36,838 nucleotides of DNA from CAZYXZ01 sp964651395. GTDB lineage: Bacteria > Actinomycetota > Actinomycetes > BP-191. The notes under the pieces were generated by a model that made no database searches, had not been told where the DNA came from, and saw nothing but the letters and a program-made list of their open reading frames with translations. The translations under genes were made by a program, and so were the position numbers. The stretch is from assembly GCA_964651395.1 (NCBI GenBank), contig CAZYXZ010000026.1, forward strand, positions 1 through 36,838, written 5' to 3'. Positions 24,333-31,062 of the stretch are shown in pieces. The first letter of the stretch is position 1, and the number at the start of each line of letters is the position of its first letter.

Positions 24333-25174
24333 CGGGCGTCCGGCCTCGATCCGGTGGCCGCGGACACGATCGCCTCCCAGACCCCCTGGTCGGTGGTGTT
24401 GGCACCGAGGCGGTGGCCGGTGAGCGAGCCGTGGTCGTCGCTGGACCCGGTGACCAGCAGTCCGTGCGCGCCGGCCAGGTCGCGCAGCCGGGCGCGCGTC
24501 GGCTCGTCGTGGTCGGGGTGGTCGACCTCCAGGGCGAGCAGCCCGACCGCGGCCATCGCCTCGATGACGTCGTCGCCGACCACCTTGCCGCGCTTGGCCG
24601 CTCCCGGATGCGCGAAGACGGCGACGCCGCCGGCGGCGCGGATCATCTCGACCGCGGCGACGGCGTCGAGCGCGTGCTTCTCGACGTAGGCGCGGCCGCC
24701 GTCGGCGATCCACTCCTCGGTGAACGCGCCACTGACGTCCGGCACGACGCCCGCCTCGACGAGCGCCCGCGCCAGATGCGGGCGGCCGACCGCACCGCCG
24801 CCGGCCAGCTCGAAGACCCGGTCGCGGTCGACCGGCGCGCCGAGCTCCTGCAGCTTGTCGACGATCGCGTGCGCCCGGCGGGTCCGGTCGGTGCGCAGCG
24901 TCTCGCGCTCGTTCGCGAACACCGGCTCGTCCGGGTCGAACAGGTAGCCGAGCACGTGCACGGGGATGCCGCCGCTGAGCGTCGAGAGCTCGCAGCCCAG
25001 CGCCAGCGTCAGTCCCTCGGGCAACGCGGCATGCGCCTCGGCGTACCCGGCGACCGTGTCGTGGTCGGTCAGCGCGAGGACGTCGAGCCCGGCATCCGCC
25101 GCGCGGCGCACCACCTCGGCCGGCGGCTCGGTGCCGTCGGAGGCGGTGGAGTGGCAGTGCAGGTCGATGCGCAC
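24329..25174 (-). CDS. PHP-domain phosphatase (YciV/RNase AM-like)
   Basis: 281 residues. Metal-binding PHP motifs are IDLHCHSTASDG at the N-terminus, ALTDHDTVAGY, the acidic GCELST, VFAHPGAAKRG, DHPDHDEPTR and SDDHGSLTGH near the C-terminus, all intact for a trinuclear site. Relatives hydrolyse 3',5'-nucleoside bisphosphates and trim 5' ends of RNAs. GTG 25174 follows a TACGAT box by 6 nt with no ribosome site, so the operon start is probably leaderless. It is translationally coupled to the nuclease. Confidence 0.93.
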   Translation of the reverse strand: MRIDLHCHSTASDGTEPPAEVVRRAADAGLDVLALTDHDTVAGYAEAHAALPEGLTLALGCELSTLSGGIPVHVLGYLFDPDEPVFANERETLRTDRTRRAHAIVDKLQELGAPVDRDRVFELAGGGAVGRPHLARALVEAGVVPDVSGAFTEEWIADGGRAYVEKHALDAVAAVEMIRAAGGVAVFAHPGAAKRGKVVGDDVIEAMAAVGLLALEVDHPDHDEPTRARLRDLAGAHGLLVTGSSDDHGSLTGHRLGANTTDQGVWEAIVSAATGSRPDAR

Positions 25175-25180
25175 CCGGCG

Positions 25181-25186
25181 ATCGTA
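25181..25186 (-). promoter_or_regulatory. -10 box of the PHP-nuclease-aminotransferase operon
   Basis: TACGAT on the minus strand is followed by 6 nt and GTG 25174. Its spacing implies a leaderless transcript. No clear -35 was found. Confidence 0.45.
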
Positions 25187-25205
25187 GGCCGGGGACGCGA
25201 CACTT

Positions 25206-25838
25206 CTATGGCAGGCCGGCCAGCCTGGGGGTGAGCGCGCCGAAGACCAGCTCGAGCTCGGGGTGCCCGCCGTCGAGCAGGTCGTGCAGCACCACCTGGT
25301 CCAGGACGGCGGTGGCGGTGTCCGGCCAGAGCACGCACCAGAGCCAGAGGCCCTTGGCCTCGCCGGCCAGGGCGTAGCGGCCCTCGCCGTGCGCGGTGTG
25401 CCACAGCGCGGTCGGGTGACCGGCCGCCTCCAGCTTGTGGTCCGCGGCCGTCTCGGGACACGCGCCGGGGTCGGGGCCGGCAATGCCCGCGAAGCGCGCG
25501 CCCAGGCCGATGCCCGGCTCCTCCGCGACCAGCACCATGTCCGCCGGGCCGCCGCCGGGGGCCGGTCCGGACAGCGCGATGAGGCTCGCCCGTACGCCGG
25601 TCCGTTCGTCGCCCGCGCGTCCTACGCCGGTGACCGTCCAGTCCTTGGGGAGCGGACGCGGCACCCAGACCGGCACCTGCGAGTCGGCCACGAGCCGCTC
25701 GACCGCCGCGATGTTGGGCACCGGCGCCACGTGACAGGGATGCACGTCGCCGTGCCGGTCGCAACGCCATGCGCTGGACCAGAAGCCGGGTGGGCGCAGC
25801 TCACCCGCGCAGCGCGGACATGTGGGATGCGAGTTCAT
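25206..25838 (-). CDS. DUF6758 family protein
   Basis: 210 residues. The N-terminal zinc-knuckle has CPRCAGELRPPGF and WRCDRHGDVHPCH; it continues with PVWVPRPLPKDWTVTGVG, MVLVAEEPGIGLGARFAG and KGLWLWCVLWPDTATAVL. This is the actinobacterial DUF6758 pattern, often found near an MgtE-N/CBS protein and DUF1003, both of which appear at the right end of this window. Function unknown. ATG 25838. A 31-bp gap separates it from the PHP gene, so it may be co-transcribed or not. Confidence 0.85.
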   Translation of the reverse strand: MNSHPTCPRCAGELRPPGFWSSAWRCDRHGDVHPCHVAPVPNIAAVERLVADSQVPVWVPRPLPKDWTVTGVGRAGDERTGVRASLIALSGPAPGGGPADMVLVAEEPGIGLGARFAGIAGPDPGACPETAADHKLEAAGHPTALWHTAHGEGRYALAGEAKGLWLWCVLWPDTATAVLDQVVLHDLLDGGHPELELVFGALTPRLAGLP

Positions 25839-25894
25839 CTACCCCTCACGGTGCGGCCGGCCCGGGCCGCCGTCAACCCCCTACACGCACGAGA

Positions 25895-25920
25895 GGCGGC
25901 GGCCGTTTCCGGCCGCCGCC
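25895..25920. terminator. Perfect 11-bp GC hairpin
   Basis: GGCGGCGGCCG (25895-25905) pairs with 25910-25920 around a TTTC loop. It follows the minus-strand pair of small membrane-protein genes and precedes the DUF6758 start, fitting a terminator. No T tract. Confidence 0.7.
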
Positions 25921-25939
25921 CGACGTGTGGCGCCGGGTC

Positions 25940-26146
25940 CTACAACCGGTCGTCCTCGACGACACGGGTGGTGCTGGTGACCTCACGCACCGTGGTCGTC
26001 GGCACCTCGCGCACGACGGTCCGGCGCGTGGTCACCGGCTCGTCCACCACGACGGTGCGACGCCTGCTCACCACTCGCGTGCCGCCCGCACCCACCAGCA
26101 GTGCGAGGACCAGGAGCGTGAAGACCACGAACAGCGCGATGCCCAT
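25940..26146 (-). CDS. Small membrane protein with Arg-Thr-Val repeats
   Basis: 68 residues. An N-terminal transmembrane helix (IALFVVFTLLVLALLVGAG) is followed by a tail of alternating Arg/Thr/Val blocks: SRRRTVVVDE, TTRRTVVREV, TTTVREVTSTTRVVEDD. The tail is likely beta or disordered. ATG 26146 has only a weak AGGG site, but it lies 10 bp after the stop of the upstream gene and may be translated by reinitiation. No family recognised. Confidence 0.65.
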   Translation of the reverse strand: MGIALFVVFTLLVLALLVGAGGTRVVSRRRTVVVDEPVTTRRTVVREVPTTTVREVTSTTRVVEDDRL

Positions 26147-26156
26147 GACGTCAGCC

Positions 26157-26462
26157 CTAGCCCTGCGGCGCGGTGCCGGTGTCGGTGTTCGGGTCCGTGT
26201 TCGTGTCCGTGTTGGTGTCCGTGTTCGTGTCCGTGTTCGTGTCACCGGGGTTCGCCGGGCCCTCGTTCGGCACGACGTTCGACGGGCTGCTGTCGTTGTC
26301 ACCCATCGAGTTGACCAGCCAGATGGCGCCGACGATGAGCAGCACGACGACGGCGATCAGGGCCACGGTCTGCCCCGCCCACGACGCGTCGTTGTCGACG
26401 TACGTGGTTCGGTCGACGCTCGGCGTGGTGGTGACGTCCTCTTCGATGATGCGGCGAGCCAC
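26157..26462 (-). CDS. Single-pass membrane protein with tandem DTNT repeats
   Basis: 101 residues from GTG 26462 (GGAGG 6 nt upstream). The cytosolic N-terminus ARRIIEEDVTTTPSVDRTT precedes one helix (TVALIAVVVLLIVGAIWLV), then an extracytoplasmic Asn/Asp/Ser stretch and five tandem four-residue units (DTNT four times, DPNT once). The repeated N-x-T pattern is reminiscent of cell-wall spacer or glycosylated stalks, but this is speculation. It forms a small operon with the downstream Arg-Thr-Val protein. Function unknown. Confidence 0.75.
   Translation of the reverse strand: MARRIIEEDVTTTPSVDRTTYVDNDASWAGQTVALIAVVVLLIVGAIWLVNSMGDNDSSPSNVVPNEGPANPGDTNTDTNTDTNTDTNTDPNTDTGTAPQG
26185..26244. 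repeat. Five 12-bp tandem repeats in coding sequence
   Basis: Five units close to GTGTTCGTGTCC (plus strand), 12 bp each with single-base variants, encode the DTNT units of the membrane protein on the minus strand. The unit number is likely variable between strains by slippage. Confidence 0.9.
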
Positions 26463-26546
26463 GGGTGCCTCCTAGTCGGTGCCGGGCGGTACCCGGCGTT
26501 GCGTGCTGGAGTGGTTCCCCTTGCCCGCAGGCGAGAATCTGGCGTT

Positions 26547-26924
26547 ATGGCTACGGTCTGCGCCGGCGCGGTGATCCGGGACGAAACCGGCCGCCTCCTG
26601 CTCGTGCTCCGCGCGAACGACCCCGGACGGGGTCTGTGGTCGCTGCCCGGCGGACGGCTCGAGGGCGAGGAGTCGCCCGCAGAAGCAGCCGCGCGCGAGG
26701 TTTACGAGGAGACCGGACTGGAAGTGCGGGTCGGTGAGCTGCTCGGCCAGGTGACGATCGGCGACTACGACGTACGCGACTTCGCGTGCGAGGTGGTCGG
26801 TGGGCAGCTGCGGGCCGGCGACGACGCGCTGGATGTTCGGTGGTGCGACGCCGACGAGGTGCTCGCGCTGCCGCTCACCGCCGGCCTCCTCGCCGAGCTC
26901 CGCAAGATGGGCGTGGAGCTCTAG
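26547..26924 (+). CDS. Nudix hydrolase
   Basis: 125 residues. The Nudix box is complete at about 38-60: GGRLEGEESPAEAAAREVYE followed by ETGLEV, satisfying G-x5-E-x7-REVYEETGLE. It opens with VCAGAVIRDETGRLLLVLRAND and ends with a small alpha/beta domain (VRWCDADEVLALPL). Such proteins hydrolyse nucleoside diphosphate linked compounds, MutT-like or ADP-ribose type; substrate unresolved. ATG 26547 lies 6 nt after GAATCT, a possible weak leaderless -10. The stop is followed directly by a palindromic element. Confidence 0.92.
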   Translation: MATVCAGAVIRDETGRLLLVLRANDPGRGLWSLPGGRLEGEESPAEAAAREVYEETGLEVRVGELLGQVTIGDYDVRDFACEVVGGQLRAGDDALDVRWCDADEVLALPLTAGLLAELRKMGVEL

Positions 26925-26937
26925 GTCAACAGCAACT

Positions 26938-27049
26938 GCGCAGCAATGAGGCAACCCTCGGGAAATCGCGATCTTGAAGACTTGTGCGCGCTGACGGCGA
27001 ACAAGTCTTCAAGATCGGCCGATGGTGCTGGTTGTCCCTGTTGCTGCGC
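26938..27049. repeat. Long nested palindromic element, GATCTTG type
   Basis: A perfect 17-bp inner inverted repeat, 26969-26985 with 27001-27017 (CGATCTTGAAGACTTGT), surrounds a 15-nt loop. An outer 9-bp pair, GCGCAGCAA (26938-26946) with TTGCTGCGC (27041-27049), nests around it. It fills nearly all of the 140 bp between the convergent Nudix and MaoC genes and could act as a bidirectional terminator or a small repetitive element. Its inner ends carry GATCTTG, like the repeats at 31982 and 33005. Confidence 0.8.
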
Positions 27050-27064
27050 CTTCGGTCTTCGGAC

Positions 27065-27565
27065 TCACTCTTCGCGGAGGTCGGGGCGGCCGGGCTGCTC
27101 GCCGCCGCTCGCGTGGCTCTGCTTCGGCACCATCACCTTGCGCCGGAAGATGCAGACCAGCGTGCCGTCCTGGTTGTAGCCCTTCGTCTCCACGTGGACG
27201 ACGCCGCGGTCGTCCTTCGACTTCGACTCGGTCTTGTCGAGCACCGTGGTCTGCCCGTAGATGGTGTCGCCGTGGAAGGTCGGCGCAACGTGCTTGAGCG
27301 ACTCGACCTCGAGGTTGGCGATCGCCTTGCCGCTGACGTCGGCGACGGACATGCCGAGCAGCAGCGAGTAGATGTAGTTGCCCACGACCACGTTGCGGCC
27401 GAACTGGGTCGTCTTCTCCGCGTAGTTCGCGTCCATGTGCAGCGGGTGGTGGTTCATCGTGAGCAGGCAGAAGAGGTGGTCGTCGTACTCGGTCACCGTC
27501 TTGCCCGGCCAGTGCTTGTAGACCGCGCCGACCTCGAACTCCTCGTAGTACCGCCCGAACTGCAC
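27065..27565 (-). CDS. MaoC-like (hot-dog fold) acyl-CoA dehydratase
   Basis: 166 residues. The hydratase motif reads NHHPLHMDANYAEKTTQFGR (catalytic Asp/His pair region), followed by VGNYIYSLLLGMSVAD and SLKHVAPTFHGDTIYGQTTV. Most similar in pattern to mesaconyl-CoA / beta-methylmalyl-CoA dehydratases and enoyl-CoA hydratase 2. GTG 27565 has GGAGG upstream. Together with the CitE-type lyase at 29102 it suggests part of a malyl-CoA or methylmalyl-CoA route, but two unrelated genes lie between them. The C-terminal 15 residues (ASGGEQPGRPDLREE) are a polar extension. Confidence 0.9.
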   Translation of the reverse strand: MQFGRYYEEFEVGAVYKHWPGKTVTEYDDHLFCLLTMNHHPLHMDANYAEKTTQFGRNVVVGNYIYSLLLGMSVADVSGKAIANLEVESLKHVAPTFHGDTIYGQTTVLDKTESKSKDDRGVVHVETKGYNQDGTLVCIFRRKVMVPKQSHASGGEQPGRPDLREE

Positions 27566-27639
27566 GCCGCCTCCTCGTCCGTCGTACGGCGAGTCTGTCG
27601 CGGCCGGCGTACCGGCACAAAGCGAGAGAAGCGGACGCG

Positions 27640-28263
27640 CTACTTCTTGACGGTGGGCATGACGAGGTAGGAGTCACCGTCGTAGTGCTGACCGCTCATC
27701 CCGAAGTTCATGCCGTGCATCACGACGGTCAGGGTGATCTTCGTCAGCGATGCTTTGTCGTTGCCGGCGGGGACCGCGAACTTGAACGGAACCATGACGA
27801 CGTTCTCGCTCGGTGATGCCGACGCGCTGACGCTCGTGCTGCCGAAATCGATCTTCTTGCCCGTGCTCGTCGTCGCAGTCAGGGCGAGGTCGAAGTCCAC
27901 CGTGCCGACTCCGCCCGCCCCGAACCAGCTCTCGGCGGCGATCTGTCCGGTCACCGTGCCCTTGCCGCTGAGCTTGATGGGAAGACCCGCCTTGCCGGTG
28001 TCGAACTGGCTCGCGAAGCCCTCGCCGAGCTGGTAGACGACCTCGTCGATGGGCAGACCACCGATGGTCCCGCAGCCGGTGGCCCCGTCCGTCCCCTTCT
28101 TGGGCTCGAGGCGCCCCGGAGCGGCGGTCTCGCCGCAGCCCTCCATGCGCAGGAAAAACGTCGCCTGCGTGGCCGACGTCTTGGGAGCGGTGGCCGCGGA
28201 CGCCGACAGCGTCATCACGGACGCGAGGACCACGGCGCCGGTCGCGGCGAGTCGCAGCTTCAC
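27640..28263 (-). CDS. Secreted beta-rich hypothetical protein, 207 aa
   Basis: GTG 28263 with AAGGAG 6 nt upstream. A signal peptide, VKLRLAATGAVVLASVMTL then SASAATA, precedes a mature domain with one Cys pair (MEGCGE, ATGCGTIGGLP) and beta strands (TVDFDLALTATTSTGKKIDF, TLTVVMHGMNFGMSG). No transmembrane helix after the signal. I do not recognise a family. It is divergent from the second secreted protein across 131 bp holding symmetric elements. Alternative: an extracellular adhesion or sensing protein; no evidence. Confidence 0.75.
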   Translation of the reverse strand: MKLRLAATGAVVLASVMTLSASAATAPKTSATQATFFLRMEGCGETAAPGRLEPKKGTDGATGCGTIGGLPIDEVVYQLGEGFASQFDTGKAGLPIKLSGKGTVTGQIAAESWFGAGGVGTVDFDLALTATTSTGKKIDFGSTSVSASASPSENVVMVPFKFAVPAGNDKASLTKITLTVVMHGMNFGMSGQHYDGDSYLVMPTVKK

Positions 28264-28281
28264 GGGAACTCCTTCGTGGGG

Positions 28282-28324
28282 GCTAGCGCGAGGGTTCGTC
28301 GCCGGGAGGTCACCTCCTGCTAGC
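28282..28324. promoter_or_regulatory. Symmetric element between divergent secreted-protein genes
   Basis: GCTAGC at 28282-28287 and 28319-28324 bracket a GGAGGT-C-ACCTCC inverted repeat at 28305-28317. It lies between two divergently transcribed secreted proteins and could be an operator or a transcript leader hairpin. Symmetry is clear; function is a guess. Confidence 0.35.
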
Positions 28325-28394
28325 CAGGGGCAGGGGCAACGGGCATTCGCGTCGAACCGGACATCACCCAGCCACAAGCCCGGAGGTCCGTCAC

Positions 28395-29093
28395 ATGAAG
28401 GTCCGCGTCGCTCTGATCGCCGGAGCGGTTCTCGCCGGCACGTTCGCCGGCAGCGCCCTTGCCGCGCCCAAGAAGGTCTGCAACCTGATCACCGACCCGA
28501 AGGGCGACTCCTCGTTCGGGGTCCTCGTGGGGGGTCCCGGCCTGCCCGGCACGCCGTCCATGGACATCGTCGGTGGCGACATCGCGTCGGACGGCAAGCA
28601 GATCACCGCGGTGGTGCGCGTCGACAAGCTGACCAAGTCGGATCCGCAGGGTCCCATGGGGCAGGCCTGGTTCTTCAAGTGGATACCCAAGGGTCTGACC
28701 GACGCCGACTCGCTGTTCCTCGTGGCCTACTCGACACCGACCGGCGGCGACGAGTTCGTCGCCGGCTACGAGGCCGACCACCAGTCGGGCCAGATCAAGA
28801 CGTCGTACCCGATCAAGAACGCCAAGGGCGTCTTCGACACCGCCAAGAACGAGGTCCGCATCACGGCGCTCATCGCCGATTTCGGCCCGCGGGCCAACCT
28901 GCTGGGCAAGGGCAAGCTCTTCGGATCGCTCACCGTCGAGGCGAGGCGCATCAACGGCCAGCGCGCGGCCAAGTCGATGTTCGTCGGTCCCGTGTGGGTG
29001 CCGATCGGCGGGCTGACCTCGCTGATGGATGACGCCGACGGGACCAAGTCGTACACCGCAGGCGCGAGTTCCTGCGTGGCCCTCGGCAAGTAG
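28395..29093 (+). CDS. Secreted protein with N-terminal DxxGD domain, 232 aa
   Basis: ATG 28395 with CGGAGG upstream. Signal peptide VRVALIAGAVLAGTFAGSALAA is followed by a mature domain starting NLITDPKGDSSFGVLVGGPG, then PSMDIVGGDIASDGKQITAVVRV. The later part has FADFGPRANL-like beta strands and VGPVWVPIGGLTSLMDDADG. The opening D-x-x-GD, a run of 20-30 residues and DIV-(S/G) followed by long beta strands recur in the secreted protein at 34671-35354, so the two are probably paralogous. Calcium-binding or carbohydrate-binding (DOMON-like) function is a hypothesis only. Confidence 0.78.
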   Translation: MKVRVALIAGAVLAGTFAGSALAAPKKVCNLITDPKGDSSFGVLVGGPGLPGTPSMDIVGGDIASDGKQITAVVRVDKLTKSDPQGPMGQAWFFKWIPKGLTDADSLFLVAYSTPTGGDEFVAGYEADHQSGQIKTSYPIKNAKGVFDTAKNEVRITALIADFGPRANLLGKGKLFGSLTVEARRINGQRAAKSMFVGPVWVPIGGLTSLMDDADGTKSYTAGASSCVALGK

Positions 29094-29101
29094 CTCCGCG
29101 C

Positions 29102-30055
29102 TTACGCGGTCGGTGGCTCGAACTTCGTGGTTCGGGCCATCGCCGCGTTGCGGCCCTTGCCGGCGATGACGAGCGCCATCTTCCGCGAGGCCTCGTCGAT
29201 CATCTCGTCGCCCAGCATCGCGGCACCGCGCTTGCCGCCGGCCTCGGACGTGAACCAGTCGTAGGCGTCGAGGATCAGCTCCGCGTGGTCGTACTGCTCC
29301 TGGCTGGGTGAGTACACCTCGTTCGCCGCGTCGAGCTGGCCCGGGTGCAGCACCCACTTGCCGTCGAAGCCGAGCGCCGCGGAGCGCTTCGCGACCTCGG
29401 TGAACCCGTCGACGTCCTTGATCTGCAGGAACGGCCCGTCGATGGCCTGCAGGTTGTACGTGCGCGCGGCCATGAGGATGCGCATGAGGATGTAGTGGTA
29501 CGGGTCGCCGGGGTAGTCCGGGATGAGCGCGCCGACGACGAGCGACTTCATGTTGATGCTGGCCATGAAGTCCGCGGGGCCGAAGATGATCGTCTCGACC
29601 CGGTCGCTGGCACCGGCGATCGCGTCGACGTTGACCAGGCCCTTGGCGTTCTCGATCTGCGCTTCGATGCCGATCCGGTTCTCCAGGCCCATGACCTGCT
29701 CGATCTGCGTCAGCAGCATGTCGAGCCATTCGACCTGGGCGGCCGTCTGCACCTTCGGCAGCATGATGCAGTCGAGGTTGTCGCCCGCACCCTCGACCAC
29801 GGTGATGACGTCGCGGTAGGTCCACTTCGTCGTGAGGTCGTTGACCCGCACGACGCGCGTCTTGCCGGTCCAGTCGCCGTTCTTGAGCGCGTCGACGACG
29901 TTGGCGCGCGCCTCCTCCTTGGCCAGCGGCGCGACCGAGTCCTCGAGGTCGAGGAACACCTGGTCCGCGGGCAGGCCTTGGGCCTTCTCCAGCATCTTCG
30001 TGGAGGAGCCGGGGACGGCGAGGCACGAGCGGCGCGGGCGAAGAGTTGTCGACAT
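29102..30055 (-). CDS. HpcH/HpaI aldolase, CitE/malyl-CoA lyase-like
   Basis: 317 residues, TIM-barrel Mg-dependent lyase. Family landmarks: RRSCLAVPGSSTKMLEKA at the start, VFLDLEDSVAPLAKEEAR (metal Asp/Glu), VRVNDLTTKW, MLPKVQTAAQVEWLD, IGIEAQIENAKGLVNVDAI, FGPADFMASI (metal Asp) and GKWVLHPGQLD. Relatives cleave malyl-CoA or beta-methylmalyl-CoA, as in the ethylmalonyl-CoA cycle. ATG 30055 is 18 bp after the convergent-side neighbour on the minus strand. With the MaoC protein it may form a two-step module; the two intervening secreted genes are unrelated. Confidence 0.9.
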   Translation of the reverse strand: MSTTLRPRRSCLAVPGSSTKMLEKAQGLPADQVFLDLEDSVAPLAKEEARANVVDALKNGDWTGKTRVVRVNDLTTKWTYRDVITVVEGAGDNLDCIMLPKVQTAAQVEWLDMLLTQIEQVMGLENRIGIEAQIENAKGLVNVDAIAGASDRVETIIFGPADFMASINMKSLVVGALIPDYPGDPYHYILMRILMAARTYNLQAIDGPFLQIKDVDGFTEVAKRSAALGFDGKWVLHPGQLDAANEVYSPSQEQYDHAELILDAYDWFTSEAGGKRGAAMLGDEMIDEASRKMALVIAGKGRNAAMARTTKFEPPTA

Positions 30056-30073
30056 GCGTAAAGCGTATCGCCG

Positions 30074-31012
30074 CTATTCCACGACCGGCGTACCGCTCAC
30101 CTCGGGCTGGTCGCCGGCCCGTACGACGAGCACCACACCTGCGGCGATGAGTGCCGCCGCGGGGATCGCGGCGAGCGGCGGGGTCTCGCCGAACGAGATG
30201 GCCGCGAGCACGGAGGCGCCCACGATCTCGAACAGGATCGCGACCGAGACGACGGTCGGGCTGGTCGTCTTGAGGACGCGGTTGAAGACGGAGTGGCCGA
30301 GCAGCTGCGCGCCGACGGTGAGGCCGGCGATGCACCACCAGACTTTCGCGCTGTAGCCGCTCAGCGGCTGCCCGGCGACCAGGGCGCTGGCCAGCAGGCC
30401 GAGCGCGGCCACCGGGTAGCAGATGGCTGTGTACGTCGTCGTGGTGACCGTCCGGCGTACCGCCGCGCCGACGGTGACGTAGGCCGCCGCGAGCATGCCG
30501 CCGAGCACCGCGAGCAGATCGCCGAAGAGCGCCTTCGCCGAGATGGAGAAGTCGATGCCGGTGAGGGTGGCGGCGCCGAGGACGGCCAGGCCGATGCCGA
30601 CCCATGCCGAGCGGGGCACCTCGTCACCGCGGTAGCGGGCGATGAGGGCGGCGTACACGGGCTGGGTCGCGACCAGTGCGACGGAGGAGCCGATGCTGGT
30701 GAAGGACAGGCTCGGGATCCAGGTCGCGAAGTGCGCGGCCAGGAGCGCCCCGGCCACCGCGGACAGCCACCACTCGCGGCGGGTCAGGCCGCGGAGCTCG
30801 TCGCGGGCCCGCCACAGCGCCCACGGCACGACGACCGCGCAGGCCAGGACCATGCGCCAGGTGGCCACGGAGAAGGACGGCGCCGCGGCCGCGCGGATCA
30901 GCGGAGCGGAGGTCGAGACCCCGGCCACCCCCACGGCGATGAGGGCGATGTCGGTGCGGGACGGCCGGGCCAGGGCCCCGACGCGCGGCGGCGCGGTACG
31001 GTCGGCAGCCAC
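30074..31012 (-). CDS. EamA/DMT-family transporter
   Basis: 312 residues with about ten hydrophobic segments in two EamA repeats (for example SWWLSAVAGALLAAHFATWIP-like, LFGDLLAVLGGMLAAAYV, SVAILFEIVGASVLAAISFGE). The motif FEIVGASVLA near the C-terminus is a typical EamA signature. It probably exports or imports small metabolites; substrate unknown. GTG 31012 is 8 nt after TATAGT, so the mRNA is likely leaderless. The stop lies 18 bp from the CitE-type gene start, but both run minus, so they may be co-transcribed. Confidence 0.88.
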   Translation of the reverse strand: MAADRTAPPRVGALARPSRTDIALIAVGVAGVSTSAPLIRAAAAPSFSVATWRMVLACAVVVPWALWRARDELRGLTRREWWLSAVAGALLAAHFATWIPSLSFTSIGSSVALVATQPVYAALIARYRGDEVPRSAWVGIGLAVLGAATLTGIDFSISAKALFGDLLAVLGGMLAAAYVTVGAAVRRTVTTTTYTAICYPVAALGLLASALVAGQPLSGYSAKVWWCIAGLTVGAQLLGHSVFNRVLKTTSPTVVSVAILFEIVGASVLAAISFGETPPLAAIPAAALIAAGVVLVVRAGDQPEVSGTPVVE

Positions 31013-31018
31013 CCGCGC

Positions 31019-31026
31019 ACTATAGT
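31019..31026. promoter_or_regulatory. Palindromic shared -10 box for two divergent genes
   Basis: ACTATAGT reads as TATAGT on both strands. Toward the minus strand it lies 8 nt before GTG 31012 (leaderless EamA gene); toward the plus strand it could serve GTG 31063 with a leader of about 30 nt and a ribosome site. One symmetric hexamer would then place both transcripts under mutual exclusion. Confidence 0.5.
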
Positions 31027-31062
31027 TTCGCCCGTTCCCGAGCCCGCCGGACCGGAGGCCTC

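Noticed and set aside
26185..26244. Tandem 12-bp repeats as a CRISPR array
   Set aside because: No spacers; the units are contiguous and encode DTNT in a membrane protein.
28320..30605. Minus-strand open frame of about 760 codons across the secreted protein, CitE-type and EamA genes
   Set aside because: Composition is Arg/Gly/Ala shadow; the three real genes in other frames have recognisable families.
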